Source: JAJZRV01 sp027442615
GTDB lineage: Bacteria > Pseudomonadota > Gammaproteobacteria > Burkholderiales > Ferrovaceae
NCBI GenBank assembly: GCA_027442615.1
Contig: DAIBBI010000006.1
Location: 53,473 to 117,472 of the forward strand
DNA: 64,000 nt
Direction of reading: 5' to 3'
Shown: one piece after another, positions 44,764 to 53,543 of the stretch
Layout of the letters: every line of letters starts with the position of its first letter
How positions within the stretch are numbered: position 1 is the first letter of the stretch
The notes under the pieces: model-generated
The model's database searches: none
What the model was told of the DNA's origin: nothing
What the model saw: only the letters and a program-made list of their open reading frames with translations
Position numbers and translations under genes: made by a program

Positions 44764-44775
44764 AATACCGGGTTC

Positions 44776-44863
44776 GCCCGGGTGGTGAAATTGGTAGACA
44801 CAAGGGACTTAAAATCCCTCGGCCTAAACAGCCGTGCCGGTTCGATTCCGGCCCCGGGCACCA
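44776..44863 (+). tRNA. tRNA-Leu (UAA)
   Basis: The acceptor stem pairs GCCCGGG (44776-44782) with CCCGGGC (44853-44859), followed by encoded ACCA. Anticodon stem AGGGA/TCCCT holds loop CTTAAAA with anticodon TAA at 44810-44812. The T arm shows GGTTCGATTCC. A long variable arm (CGGCC...GCCG) is the class II feature expected for leucine. Length is 88 bases. Confidence 0.96.
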
Positions 44864-44869
44864 GTACAG

Positions 44870-46450
44870 CTACTTGTAGACGCCACACCCTATGATCATG
44901 TTATCCACCTTGCGGATGAATGATGTCTTGTTTTCCACAACGCCCGACTCAGGGTTGTTGAACATGTAATCCTGCCATCCGCTACCCTGAGCATTGGCAA
45001 TCTCGATGCGTTCGCGGATGAATAGCTTGCCGTTGGCATCCTTGGCATCAATCATCGACTTTCCCACCAGAGATGGATTTCCGCCATGGGCCAGCACCTT
45101 TCCGCCCAGATCGTACACAAAAAGATAAAGATCACGCTTAATGAACTCGCCAACCGGGTCTGCGAAGTCGGCAAAGGCCTTCTGCACACCCTTGGAAGCA
45201 ATCAGCGCAACACCCTTGTCCACCAGTTGCTGTGCATCGTTGGCAGTGCCTCCGCTGAAGAGACTGATGGCTTCCTTGAGCCTGCCCGAAACGTCACCAA
45301 GGGTTTCTGCTTCGTCTGCCATTTGGCCAATGCTGGCGTTACTGTCCTGCGCCATAAGGGAAATGCGCTCTATGTTTTCAGCAATCTGGTGGCTCGCCAC
45401 CGTCTGTTCCTGCACGGCGCTGGCTATGTCGTGAACCATGGCAAGCACATCCCTGGAGCCACTATTTATGTCCGCCAGGGCATTGCCAGCACGGGAAGCC
45501 AGTTCAACCCCATGCCCAACCTGGGATGAACCTGCACCCATCCTGCCCACGGCGCTTGCCATGCTGGACTGGATGGTGTTGATCATGCCCGTGATTTCTT
45601 CAGTCGCCCCTGCCGTGCGTTCCGCAAGCTTGCGCACCTCGTCGGCAACGACGGCAAAACCCCGACCCTGTTCGCCTGCACGCGCGGCCTCGATTGCCGC
45701 ATTGAGCGCCAACAGGTTGGTTTGGTCGGCAATCTCCTTGATCACCCTGACGATGGAGCTGATCTCTGCAGTACGCTGACTGAGGGAAGTAATTTCCTGC
45801 GTGGCCTGATTAAAGGAGTCTGCAATCCGCGTCATCTCTGAAGAGGCATCGCGAACCACCTTTTCCCCCTCGGTAGAAAGGTCGCTGGCCCTGACGGACA
45901 GGCCTTCCGCATCGTTGGCGTGACCGGCAACCACAGAAATGCTGGTACTCATCTCCTCTACTGCCGCTGCCACGCTGGAGGCTGCATCCGTTTGCTGCTG
46001 CGAGAGTTTCGTCACCTGGCGCGACGTATCGGAGAGCTTGGCCGCGGCTTCCGCCACCATGACGGCCCCACCGGAAATCCGCGCAATCATCCGCTTGAGG
46101 TTTTTTCTCATTTCGTTGAAGCGGGAGGCAACGTCACCCAATTGATCCTTGGTCGAGGTTTGCACATGGGCAGCCAAATCGCCGTTGCTAAAGCGGTCTA
46201 TGGCTGATGCGAAGGAGGAGATCGTCCCCGTGATGGAGTAGAACGTGCCTGCCAGAAAATAGGCGCCAAGCACGGCAGTACCCAGTGCAATCAGCGTCAA
46301 CCCCTGGAGTCCTGAACTCAGCTTACCGAAGAAAAGGATATACACCAGAGCTCCGGGAGAAAGGAGCAGCAGTGCTCCAACAAGGAAAAATTTTGATGAA
46401 AAACTCAAGCCATCAACGATCTTGCAGGCCGGAGCCAAAATGGATTTCAT
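44870..46450 (-). CDS. Methyl-accepting chemotaxis protein with C-terminal Cache-like sensor
   Basis: 526 residues from MKSILAPACK, with GGAGG upstream (an earlier start is unlikely). Two membrane helices (about residues 17-43 and 48-75) are separated by only a few residues, so there is no periplasmic sensor domain. A HAMP segment follows, then the methyl-accepting helical hairpin with its conserved tip (EIADQTNLLALNAAIEAARA). After it, about residues 420-526 (YLFVYDLGGKVLAHGGNPSLVG, then FIRERIEIAN and the IIGCGVYK ending) look like a single Cache domain, which would be cytoplasmic. Ligand unknown. Ends 6 bases from tRNA-Leu. Confidence 0.87.
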   Translation of the reverse strand: MKSILAPACKIVDGLSFSSKFFLVGALLLLSPGALVYILFFGKLSSGLQGLTLIALGTAVLGAYFLAGTFYSITGTISSFASAIDRFSNGDLAAHVQTSTKDQLGDVASRFNEMRKNLKRMIARISGGAVMVAEAAAKLSDTSRQVTKLSQQQTDAASSVAAAVEEMSTSISVVAGHANDAEGLSVRASDLSTEGEKVVRDASSEMTRIADSFNQATQEITSLSQRTAEISSIVRVIKEIADQTNLLALNAAIEAARAGEQGRGFAVVADEVRKLAERTAGATEEITGMINTIQSSMASAVGRMGAGSSQVGHGVELASRAGNALADINSGSRDVLAMVHDIASAVQEQTVASHQIAENIERISLMAQDSNASIGQMADEAETLGDVSGRLKEAISLFSGGTANDAQQLVDKGVALIASKGVQKAFADFADPVGEFIKRDLYLFVYDLGGKVLAHGGNPSLVGKSMIDAKDANGKLFIRERIEIANAQGSGWQDYMFNNPESGVVENKTSFIRKVDNMIIGCGVYK

Positions 46451-46690
46451 TACCGGATTTCCTCCTTCATTACCATTCCTCGACGCGTGATTAAATGAAT
46501 ATCGGCAGAACCTGGGAGTTCTGAAGGTTGACTTCAGCATCGAAGGAAAAAGTCATTGTAACTTTTCTAAATGGATTGCGCGGCGAGGTGCGGGCCAGGC
46601 CATGCTTTTGGATTTCCGGGCATTTACGGTTTGGTTGCGGTACCATCAAGGGGAACTGGAATTTTCAATGCACACGACATTCAACGAATC
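46451..46690. other. Intergenic region between divergent chemoreceptor and ald genes
   Basis: 240 bases. On the minus strand GCCGATAT (46499-46506) is close to the sigma28 flagellar -10 GCCGATAA, 49 bases before the chemoreceptor ATG, but the matching -35 is poor. I see no riboswitch-like element or gene; a glycine riboswitch was looked for before ald and not found. Confidence 0.4.
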
Positions 46691-47806
46691 ATGCTGATTG
46701 GCGTACCAAAAGAAATCAAAGTTCACGAGTACCGCGTCGGCATGACACCAGACTCCGTCAGGGAAGCGGTGGCTCGTGGGCATCAGGTGCTGGTTGAAAC
46801 AGGCGCCGGCCTGGGCATCGGCTGCGAGGATGCTGACTATATCAATGCGCATGCGCAAATCGCATCTGCAGCAAAAGAAATATATGACGCAGCCGAACTG
46901 ATCGTGAAGGTGAAAGAGCCGCAATCCACCGAATGCGCAATGCTCCGCCAAAGCCAGACGATCTTTACCTATCTTCACCTTGCACCAGACCCGCAGCAGG
47001 CCGAGCTGTTGCGACACTCGGGATGCACGGCAATTTCATACGAGACGGTCACCGACGATCACGGTGGCTTGCCGTTGTTGGCGCCCATGAGTGAGGTTGC
47101 CGGTCGCATGTCGATCCAGGTAGGAGCAACCTGGCTGCAAAAGCCCCCGGGAAGCCGCGGCATTTTGTTGGGCGGCGTACCCGGTGTAGCTCCAGCCCAG
47201 GTTGTAATCCTGGGTGCCGGCATTGCCGGTACCCAGGCCGCAATGGTCGCCGTGGGCCTGGGAGCCCGGGTTACCGTTTTTGACAAGTCACTGCCACGGC
47301 TTCGCAATCTTGACACCCTCTTTGGTAGCCGCATGAAAGCACTCTACGCCACTACCGAATCCATTGAAAAGGCTGTCATCAGGGCTGACCTCGTCATCGG
47401 GGCGGTGTTGATCCCCGGTGCTAGCACCCCCAAGCTGGTCAAAAGGATGCAATTTGCAAATATGCACCAAGGCAGTGTTTTGGTGGACATTGCCATTGAC
47501 CAGGGGGGATGCTTCGAAACTTCGCGGCCGACCACGCATCAGAACCCTACTTTTGAAGTGGACGGCATCATCCACTATTGCGTGGCAAACATGCCCGGCG
47601 CCGTGCCCCGAACATCCACCTATGCGCTCAACCATGCCACTCTGCCTTTTGTGCTGGCCCTTGCTGACAAAGGCTGGAGGAAAGCCTGTCGGGAAGACCC
47701 GCACCTTGCGGCTGGAGTAAACGTGCACGCGGGGGCGATAACCTGCAAAGCTGTGGCCCAGGCACTTGGCACCCACTACGCGTCAATCGATACATTCATC
47801 CCCTGA
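46691..47806 (+). CDS. ald: Alanine dehydrogenase
   Basis: 371 residues from MLIGVPKEIKVHEYRVGMTP, the family start; an upstream extension is rejected. Active-site lysine in VKVKEPQ, histidine in YLHLAPD, the NAD motif GAGIAGTQAAMVAVGLGA and the C-terminal NVHAGAITCKAVAQAL are present. It interconverts L-alanine and pyruvate plus ammonia in the cytosol. It is divergent from the chemoreceptor and 52 bases before an SDR gene. Confidence 0.96.
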   Translation: MLIGVPKEIKVHEYRVGMTPDSVREAVARGHQVLVETGAGLGIGCEDADYINAHAQIASAAKEIYDAAELIVKVKEPQSTECAMLRQSQTIFTYLHLAPDPQQAELLRHSGCTAISYETVTDDHGGLPLLAPMSEVAGRMSIQVGATWLQKPPGSRGILLGGVPGVAPAQVVILGAGIAGTQAAMVAVGLGARVTVFDKSLPRLRNLDTLFGSRMKALYATTESIEKAVIRADLVIGAVLIPGASTPKLVKRMQFANMHQGSVLVDIAIDQGGCFETSRPTTHQNPTFEVDGIIHYCVANMPGAVPRTSTYALNHATLPFVLALADKGWRKACREDPHLAAGVNVHAGAITCKAVAQALGTHYASIDTFIP

Positions 47807-47858
47807 AACCAGGTTCCACCCTGATTTTTTGCCCGCTGACCATGCTCATTCCAAAAAC

Positions 47859-48605
47859 ATGAAACAAGTGATGATCGTCACCGGAGGCGCCAGAGGGATC
47901 GGCGCAGCCACGGCACGCCTTGCTGCCGCAAGGGGATATGCCGTATGCATCAATTACCACCGCAACCAGGGTGCGGCAGACGCGGTGGTCGCATCCATCA
48001 CCGCAAATGGCGGCGTCGCCATGTCAATCCAGGCCGATGTCGCCATCGAAGGCGAAGTTGTCGCCCTATTTGAGCAGGTTGATGCAAAGTTGGGTGGCAT
48101 CACCGCCCTGGTCAACAATGCAGGAATACTGGAAAGTCAGTCCCGTGTCGAAGACATGGGCTTTGAGAGGGTCAACCGGACGTTTGCCGTCAACGTGACC
48201 GGAAGCTTCATGTGTTCGCGTGAGGCAGTACGACGAATGTCCACCAGGCATGGAGGCAACGGCGGAGGCATCGTCAATGTTTCATCCCGGGCCTCCCGAC
48301 TGGGGTCCCCCGGCGAATACGTGGATTATGCCGCCTCCAAAGCGGCGCTGGATACCCTGACCATTGGTTTGGCGAAGGAAGTTGCTGCGGAGGGAATTCG
48401 TGTGAATGCGGTATGTCCGGGCGTGATTTATACCGAAATCCACGCCAGCGGCGGTGAACCCATGCGGGTGGATCGCCTCAGGGAGAGCGTTCCAATGAAA
48501 CGCGGCGGTCAGCCTGATGAAGTTGCCAAAGCCATACTTTGGCTGCTTTCAGAGGAGTCATCCTATACGACAGGCGCATTTATTGACGTTTCCGGTGGGC
48601 GATAG
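47859..48605 (+). CDS. Short-chain dehydrogenase/reductase
   Basis: 248 residues from MKQVMIVTGGARGIG. The cofactor motif GGARGIG, NNAG, catalytic serine in NVSSRAS and Y/K in DYAASKAALD are intact, and the C-terminus has GAFIDVSGGR. INYHRNQGAAD suggests NADPH preference. Closest in feel to FabG/YgfF-like sugar or glucose dehydrogenases; substrate unknown. It may be co-transcribed with ald. Confidence 0.9.
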   Translation: MKQVMIVTGGARGIGAATARLAAARGYAVCINYHRNQGAADAVVASITANGGVAMSIQADVAIEGEVVALFEQVDAKLGGITALVNNAGILESQSRVEDMGFERVNRTFAVNVTGSFMCSREAVRRMSTRHGGNGGGIVNVSSRASRLGSPGEYVDYAASKAALDTLTIGLAKEVAAEGIRVNAVCPGVIYTEIHASGGEPMRVDRLRESVPMKRGGQPDEVAKAILWLLSEESSYTTGAFIDVSGGR

Positions 48606-48857
48606 TTGCAAGACATTTGGCATAAGACGGCCATTAACGCCGCTCGAGATGGGTTCTGGACGCGGCCTGCGCCCAGTTCAAAAAGTGGGAATAAGGAGGA
48701 ACAAAAATCATTGCACATGGAAAATGGATGCACCCGATTCAAGGGACATCTGTTCAGCCATGCGGTTCGGATGGAGCAGTTAGGCGGCCCGTTGAACCAG
48801 CTCACCCCGTCGTAATCGAGATTCCATTCAATTCACCAGCAAGGGACGCAGGAGAAA
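48606..48857 (+). other. Intergenic region with an isolated strong ribosome site and a possible 34-codon ORF
   Basis: AAGGAGGA at 48693-48700 is a near-perfect Shine-Dalgarno. It is 10 bases from a TTG (48711) that opens a 34-codon frame ending at 48815 (protein begins MHMENGCTRFKGHLF), and 16 bases from an in-frame ATG. No homology is recognised; it could be a small protein, a gene remnant or chance. Confidence 0.25.
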
Positions 48858-50246
48858 ATGACCATGGCCAGGACGAATCGCAAGATGCTCCATATTTTAG
48901 TTGCCCTGCTCAACCTGTTGATGGCAGGCATTGCCTCAGCCGAAAACGAGGTCCCTGACGTCATCACGGCATTCGAAGGAGCGAGACTCATCACCGGCAC
49001 AGACAACCCGCCGATCGAACATTCTGTTTTCATGGTCGTCAACGGCACGATCACTGCTGTTGGCAGACAAGGCACGCTCATGATCCCGCCCAGCGCCGTG
49101 CGCGTTGACCTCACCGGCAAAACCGTAATGCCTGCACTTGTGGACGACCACGTCCACATGGGGTACCGCAAAGGTAACAGCTTCTCGGCCGGAAATTACA
49201 CGGCCGAGAACCTTCTGGACATCCTCGACCGTTTTGCATTCTTTGGTGTGGCAGCAATCCTGGAGACCGGTACGGGGCGCGGCGACCTGCCCTTCAAGGT
49301 CCGCCCGGATGCCAACGCTGGCGCACGTTACCTCACCACTGGCAGCGGCTTCGCCATGCCCGCCGCAGGCCCTGCCGGCCCCATGCGCGATTCGATCTAC
49401 GGGGTCACGACCGAAACGGAAGCGCGCAACTATGTTCGTGAACTTGCTGCCCACAAGCCCGACATGGTGAAGATCTGGGTGGACGATCGCAACGGCAAGG
49501 TGGAAAAGCTCAAACCTGAGCTTTACCGGGCGATCATCGACGAGGCCCACCGACACCACCTCAAAGTAATGGCGCATATCGTCTACCTTGCCGACGTGAA
49601 GGATCTTCTAAAAGCTGGTGTCGATGGATTCGCCCATATGGTCCGGGACAAGGAGGTCGACGAAGAGCTTCTGGAACTCCTGCGGGCACGGCCGAATGTG
49701 TTCTTTCTTGAAACGCTATGGGGAGAACGGCGTTCAATTTACATGTCACGACCCGCGTGGGTCGACGACCCCATGCTGCGTAACATCTACACGGACGACG
49801 ATCTGAAGGAACTCGCTGGACAGTTCTTGCCCGATCCCACCGTCAATCCCCAGGCGCTCGCTCGTGCCCGCGCCATGGCGCAGATGAGCCTGCACAATAC
49901 GGCAATACTCCAGGCAGCTGGAGTGCGACTGGGACTCGGTACGGATACAGGTGGGTTGAATGGAGGCCAATTCTTCGGGTTAGGCACGCACGTTGAATTG
50001 GAAATTCTCGTCACTCGCGCCGGACTTACCCCCATGCAGGCACTGGTCATTGGCACCCGAAACTCGGCTGCGATCCTGGGACTTGACCAGCTTGGCACAG
50101 TGGTCCCGGGGAAAAGCGCGGATTTCATCGTGCTGGATGCCAATCCCCTGGATGACATTTCAAACACGCGCCGTATCGCTCGAGTCTACCTGCGCGGCAG
50201 GGAGGTCCCGCGAAATGCCTTGAAGGCCAAATGGGCCACTCAGTGA
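48858..50246 (+). CDS. Exported amidohydrolase-superfamily protein
   Basis: 462 residues with a signal peptide (hydrophobic run about residues 11-27, cleavage near ASAE) and a good GGAG site before the ATG. The TIM-barrel metallohydrolase motif HVH is at H98/H100 (DDHVHMG), with a lysine candidate in MVKIWVDD, histidines in KVMAHIVY and GFAHMV, and a metal aspartate in GLGTDTGG. The C-terminal GTVVPGKSADFIVLDANPL is typical of the imidazolonepropionase/prolidase-like branch. It should hydrolyse a C-N bond in the periplasm; substrate unknown. Convergent with the PrpD-like gene 14 bases away. Confidence 0.85.
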   Translation: MTMARTNRKMLHILVALLNLLMAGIASAENEVPDVITAFEGARLITGTDNPPIEHSVFMVVNGTITAVGRQGTLMIPPSAVRVDLTGKTVMPALVDDHVHMGYRKGNSFSAGNYTAENLLDILDRFAFFGVAAILETGTGRGDLPFKVRPDANAGARYLTTGSGFAMPAAGPAGPMRDSIYGVTTETEARNYVRELAAHKPDMVKIWVDDRNGKVEKLKPELYRAIIDEAHRHHLKVMAHIVYLADVKDLLKAGVDGFAHMVRDKEVDEELLELLRARPNVFFLETLWGERRSIYMSRPAWVDDPMLRNIYTDDDLKELAGQFLPDPTVNPQALARARAMAQMSLHNTAILQAAGVRLGLGTDTGGLNGGQFFGLGTHVELEILVTRAGLTPMQALVIGTRNSAAILGLDQLGTVVPGKSADFIVLDANPLDDISNTRRIARVYLRGREVPRNALKAKWATQ

Positions 50247-50260
50247 AATTAAGGCTTTGA

Positions 50261-51739
50261 TCAGCTGGGAACGCACATCCTGGCGATATCTGCCGCGTTC
50301 CCCAGTTTTTCAACATTCCAGCAAAGATCCATTACCTTCCGAATCGCAGGGCCTGGCAATATGCCATCGGCAAGATCAGAAAACTTGGCTTCCAGCGCCT
50401 GATCACTCATCGGCACTTCAAGGCTTCCGATTGCATGCTGAATGTGGCGCTCGAGGATCCGCCCGTCTTTCAGTACGATCACCATGTCGACCTGGGAAGT
50501 TGCTATCCCAGTGGTGATCACCGGAATAATTTTTCTGCGCAACGCAATGATGGCGGGGTCGGAGACGGCACGGTCACTGAACTGCTTTTCGCCAGCAGCC
50601 CCCTCCACCAGAGCAACTGCGACAGCATGGTAAACGCTGAACTTCCCCTCGAGTCCGGATTGCGGATTCTTTTTGCCAGTGAGTTCAAGCACCAGGGGGT
50701 TGACCTTGATCTCGACGCGCTCGATCTGATCAGAGTTGAGATGGTTCTCGTTGCGCAGTTGAATTGCAGCATCGATTGCAGGATGCAACACGATTCCACA
50801 CGCAAACGGCTTGTATGAATTGAGTGCAGCCTCGTAGTGCAGGCCCAGTCCCTCCGTAATTTCCCTGAAGTTCTGTTTTGTGCTGATGGTATTGGCCCAT
50901 CCGCGCTTCGCCTCAATCATGCCATTCGAGCTCGTAAAATTTTTTTCTGCAAGCAGTGCAGCAAAGATGCCGTTGCTGGCAGCACGGCCTGGATTGAAGC
51001 TCTTGTTCATCGAACCGAAGGATTCCCTTAACCCCACGGGCTGAGAGGCCGCCAATCCAAGCGCCCATACCATCTGCTGTTCATTCAAGCCCATTAACTT
51101 TCCTGTAGCCACGGCTGCGCCAAAAACGCCGGCAGTGCCCGTAATGTGCCAACCCGTATCAAAATGGTTGGGGTAGACCGCGTTGCCGATCCTGCACTCT
51201 GCCTCAACGCCAAGAATCAGGGCATTGAGAAAGTCCCTGCCTGAAACAGGCTCCAATTCAGAAAATGCCATAATTGCGGATGCCACTGGGCCCGCCGGAT
51301 GGATGATTGTTTTGAGATGGGTATCGTCATAGTCAAAAATATGGCTCGATACACCGTTGATGAAAGCAGCGTTCATGATATCGAAGCGTTCGAGGCGCCC
51401 CAAAATCGAGGCCTGGGGCGGACCCGAGAAGGGCTCCAGCGCCGAAACTGCGATATCCACCGTTTTATGGCGTGAGCCGCCCACCGTCACACCAACCCAG
51501 TTCAGCAGGGTTCTCACCCCTTCTTTGCGCACACCTTCCGGAAGGTCTTCGTACCTGGCTGTCACCACGTAGCGGGCGAGAATTCTCGTCACTTCCTGTG
51601 GTGCCTCCCCTGCCCCATGGACAGGCTTTTGAGTCTCGGCTAAGGCAGTTTGAATCGGGCCCGTTTCGGAAGTTGACCCGACAATGACGGGAAGCAACGC
51701 GGCAAAACGCAAAACCGATCTGCGGTCAGTGAATGGCAT
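50261..51739 (-). CDS. MmgE/PrpD-family protein with a Tat-like signal
   Basis: 492 residues from MPFTDRRSVLRFAALLPVIVG. The leader has twin arginines followed by a hydrophobic run, so export by Tat is likely, which is unusual because PrpD and MmgE are cytosolic 2-methylcitrate dehydratases. The body has the family segments SSHIFDYDDTHLKTIIHPAGP, GWHITGTAGVFGAAVATG, MNKSFNPGRAASNG and KPFACGIVLHPAID. It is 31 bases after the RodZ-like gene. Related non-PrpD members include cis-aconitate decarboxylase and iminodisuccinate epimerase, so the reaction is open. Confidence 0.85.
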   Translation of the reverse strand: MPFTDRRSVLRFAALLPVIVGSTSETGPIQTALAETQKPVHGAGEAPQEVTRILARYVVTARYEDLPEGVRKEGVRTLLNWVGVTVGGSRHKTVDIAVSALEPFSGPPQASILGRLERFDIMNAAFINGVSSHIFDYDDTHLKTIIHPAGPVASAIMAFSELEPVSGRDFLNALILGVEAECRIGNAVYPNHFDTGWHITGTAGVFGAAVATGKLMGLNEQQMVWALGLAASQPVGLRESFGSMNKSFNPGRAASNGIFAALLAEKNFTSSNGMIEAKRGWANTISTKQNFREITEGLGLHYEAALNSYKPFACGIVLHPAIDAAIQLRNENHLNSDQIERVEIKVNPLVLELTGKKNPQSGLEGKFSVYHAVAVALVEGAAGEKQFSDRAVSDPAIIALRRKIIPVITTGIATSQVDMVIVLKDGRILERHIQHAIGSLEVPMSDQALEAKFSDLADGILPGPAIRKVMDLCWNVEKLGNAADIARMCVPS

Positions 51740-51770
51740 GAAGTGTTCTCCGATAGGAAAGCCGCTTGTC

Positions 51771-52658
51771 CTAGTGTTGCGCAGCACCCAGATCGCGCAG
51801 GTTTTGTCCTGCGATGCGGGCAACCTTGCTTTCCGGATTGGTGAAACGCTGCAGGCCGATTTCAATTTTCCCGACACTCAGCCGCGTTGCCGGTGCATTG
51901 CCGATAATGAGCTCGGTTAAGGATTCCGCATCTAGTTTTAATGTTTCTTCAGGACCATAAACCCTTTGTTCATGGCCCCCGTCACGGCGATAGATGCTCA
52001 CCCAGGTGGCAGCAGAAAAATTCAACTGGAGTTCGGCCTTTGCCGACCTTTCGGAAGCGGCATGCGGAGCCACTGGATTAGCTACCCGGGGCTGCACGCT
52101 GTCGGTTTTCGCTGGTATCGGCTTTGGTACCGGCTTGGGCTGTGGTGGCGGCGTTTGCGTTGGTGTTGGTGCTGGCGTCGTTGCAACAGGAGGAGCGACA
52201 GCTTCCACCGGAACGGCCAGTGAAGGGGGAGCAGGAGGCGCCTCGCGATCATGGGAACCGTACCTGGCCATATAAGCCAGGCCGAATGAGATGACCGCCA
52301 GGATGGCCAGGGCCCAAAAAAGCGGACGCCCCACCAGAAAATTGCCCTTGACGGTGGAAGGTGGCTGGCCAGTGGCAGCAACAGGGGTTGCTGCGGGTGC
52401 AACCTCAAGCATCCGCGGTTGCGCCATCTTTACCCCAAGAAAAGCAGCATATTTTCTTGCTGCTAGCACATAGTACTGGGGGTTATAAAACGATTTCAGG
52501 CTGCGGGTTTCGAGGCAGTTGATCTGATCGGCTGACAGCATCAACTGGTACGCCACTTCCTTTCGGCTCAGTCCACGAGCCTGGCGCGCCTCTTCCAACT
52601 GCCTGCTGATCTGCTGCGCGCAGTCCAGTTCTGTTTCGATGTCCGTACGCGCAATCAT
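51771..52658 (-). CDS. RodZ-like membrane protein with N-terminal helix-turn-helix
   Basis: 295 residues. Residues 15-75 form an HTH of the RodZ type (LEEARQARGLSRKEVAYQLM). A membrane helix is at about 112-131 (FWALAILAVISFGLAYMARY), a proline-rich linker follows (about 137-190), and the C-terminal domain (WVSIYRRDGG to LIIGNAPATRLSVG) resembles DUF4115. In rod-shaped bacteria RodZ couples MreB to the wall machinery, and its gene is normally beside ispG; here it lies beside a PrpD-like gene, so this may be a paralogue with another job. Confidence 0.78.
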   Translation of the reverse strand: MIARTDIETELDCAQQISRQLEEARQARGLSRKEVAYQLMLSADQINCLETRSLKSFYNPQYYVLAARKYAAFLGVKMAQPRMLEVAPAATPVAATGQPPSTVKGNFLVGRPLFWALAILAVISFGLAYMARYGSHDREAPPAPPSLAVPVEAVAPPVATTPAPTPTQTPPPQPKPVPKPIPAKTDSVQPRVANPVAPHAASERSAKAELQLNFSAATWVSIYRRDGGHEQRVYGPEETLKLDAESLTELIIGNAPATRLSVGKIEIGLQRFTNPESKVARIAGQNLRDLGAAQH

Positions 52659-52675
52659 GTTTCAGGATCCTCGCG

Positions 52676-53425
52676 CTATTGTTTGGTACCGATCCAGAAA
52701 AAGCCGGTTGTGCCTGCTGCATTGAGCGCCGCGGTATAAAGCCGGATCAACCCACTCTCACTGTTGAGAACCGCAATCCCGGTAGCGCTACCCACGCCGG
52801 CCGGCGTGCAGTTGGCTCCCGTCAGGGTCAACGAAATATTAAACACGTTTTTCCCTGAAGCCCTGGGCGTGGCAGTTCCACTGATGGCGCAATTAGTCGA
52901 AGTTCCCGAGATGGCGCCTGTTGAGGACAGGGTCATGGTCACAGGCGCACCGCCATAGGTGTATACCCCACTGTAGGTTCCGGCCAGGGCAGAGAGGTTA
53001 GCAGGAGTGTTGTAGCTCGTCAGATAATTGGCCGAGAACGCAGTGTACTGGAAGAGGTTGACCACGGTGGTTCCGGTAATCGCGCTTTGTGCAATAAACA
53101 ATCCTGTCATGACGCCGCTGCTGGCCGTATTGGCGGCCACGTTGAATTCCAGCAGGTTGGCTGAGATGCCTGCACCAGACTCCAGCATGGTCCCATGGTC
53201 AACGGTCAATGCAATGCCCGCCGCCGTGGTAAAATTGTAAAATTCGCCGGTTTCAAGGATGATGTTCAGTTCGGAACCGCCCTGTGCCGTTGTGCCTTGG
53301 GCAATCCCCTGAGCCTGGAACACGCCTGGTATTGCCGTGTCCCCACCACCTCCTCCACCGCCACCGCAACCCGAAACCATCAAAGCGACCAAGGCCACAA
53401 GAAATCCTTTAAAACCTTCCGTCAT
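52676..53425 (-). CDS. Glycine-rich putative lipoprotein of unknown function
   Basis: 249 residues from MTEGFKGFLVALVALMVSGC; GGGGAG lies just upstream. The lipobox VSGC puts lipidation at C20, directly followed by eight glycines. The rest is Gly/Ala/Ser/Thr-rich with repeated beta-strand-like stretches (SALAGTYSGVYTYGG, CAISGTATPR, GANCTPAGVG) and an ending with FFWIGTK. I recognise no family. Probably outer-membrane or periplasm-facing. It is 17 bases after... or rather downstream of nothing obvious: it lies upstream of the RodZ-like gene and is the first gene of that minus-strand run. Confidence 0.7.
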   Translation of the reverse strand: MTEGFKGFLVALVALMVSGCGGGGGGGGDTAIPGVFQAQGIAQGTTAQGGSELNIILETGEFYNFTTAAGIALTVDHGTMLESGAGISANLLEFNVAANTASSGVMTGLFIAQSAITGTTVVNLFQYTAFSANYLTSYNTPANLSALAGTYSGVYTYGGAPVTMTLSSTGAISGTSTNCAISGTATPRASGKNVFNISLTLTGANCTPAGVGSATGIAVLNSESGLIRLYTAALNAAGTTGFFWIGTKQ

Positions 53426-53543
53426 TACCCCACTCCCCATCGTTCAGCAAATCAAACATTGACACTTTGGCGTGCAAATCGAGTGTCATAGTATATTGAA
53501 TATGGCCTGATGCATAATGGGGCGGTAATCCCGGGAGTTTTCC

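Noticed and set aside
44776..44863. tRNA-Leu as an attachment site for an island at 44.9-54.8 kb
   Set aside because: No integrase and no repeated copy of the tRNA 3' end was seen to the right; the stretch is accessory in content only.
46451..46690. Glycine riboswitch before ald
   Set aside because: None of the conserved core segments was found in the 240 bases.
48779..48785. GTTAGGC, resembling an integron attC inverse core site
   Set aside because: No matching GCCTAAC/RYYYAAC partner with attC-like pairing upstream, and no integrase in the window.
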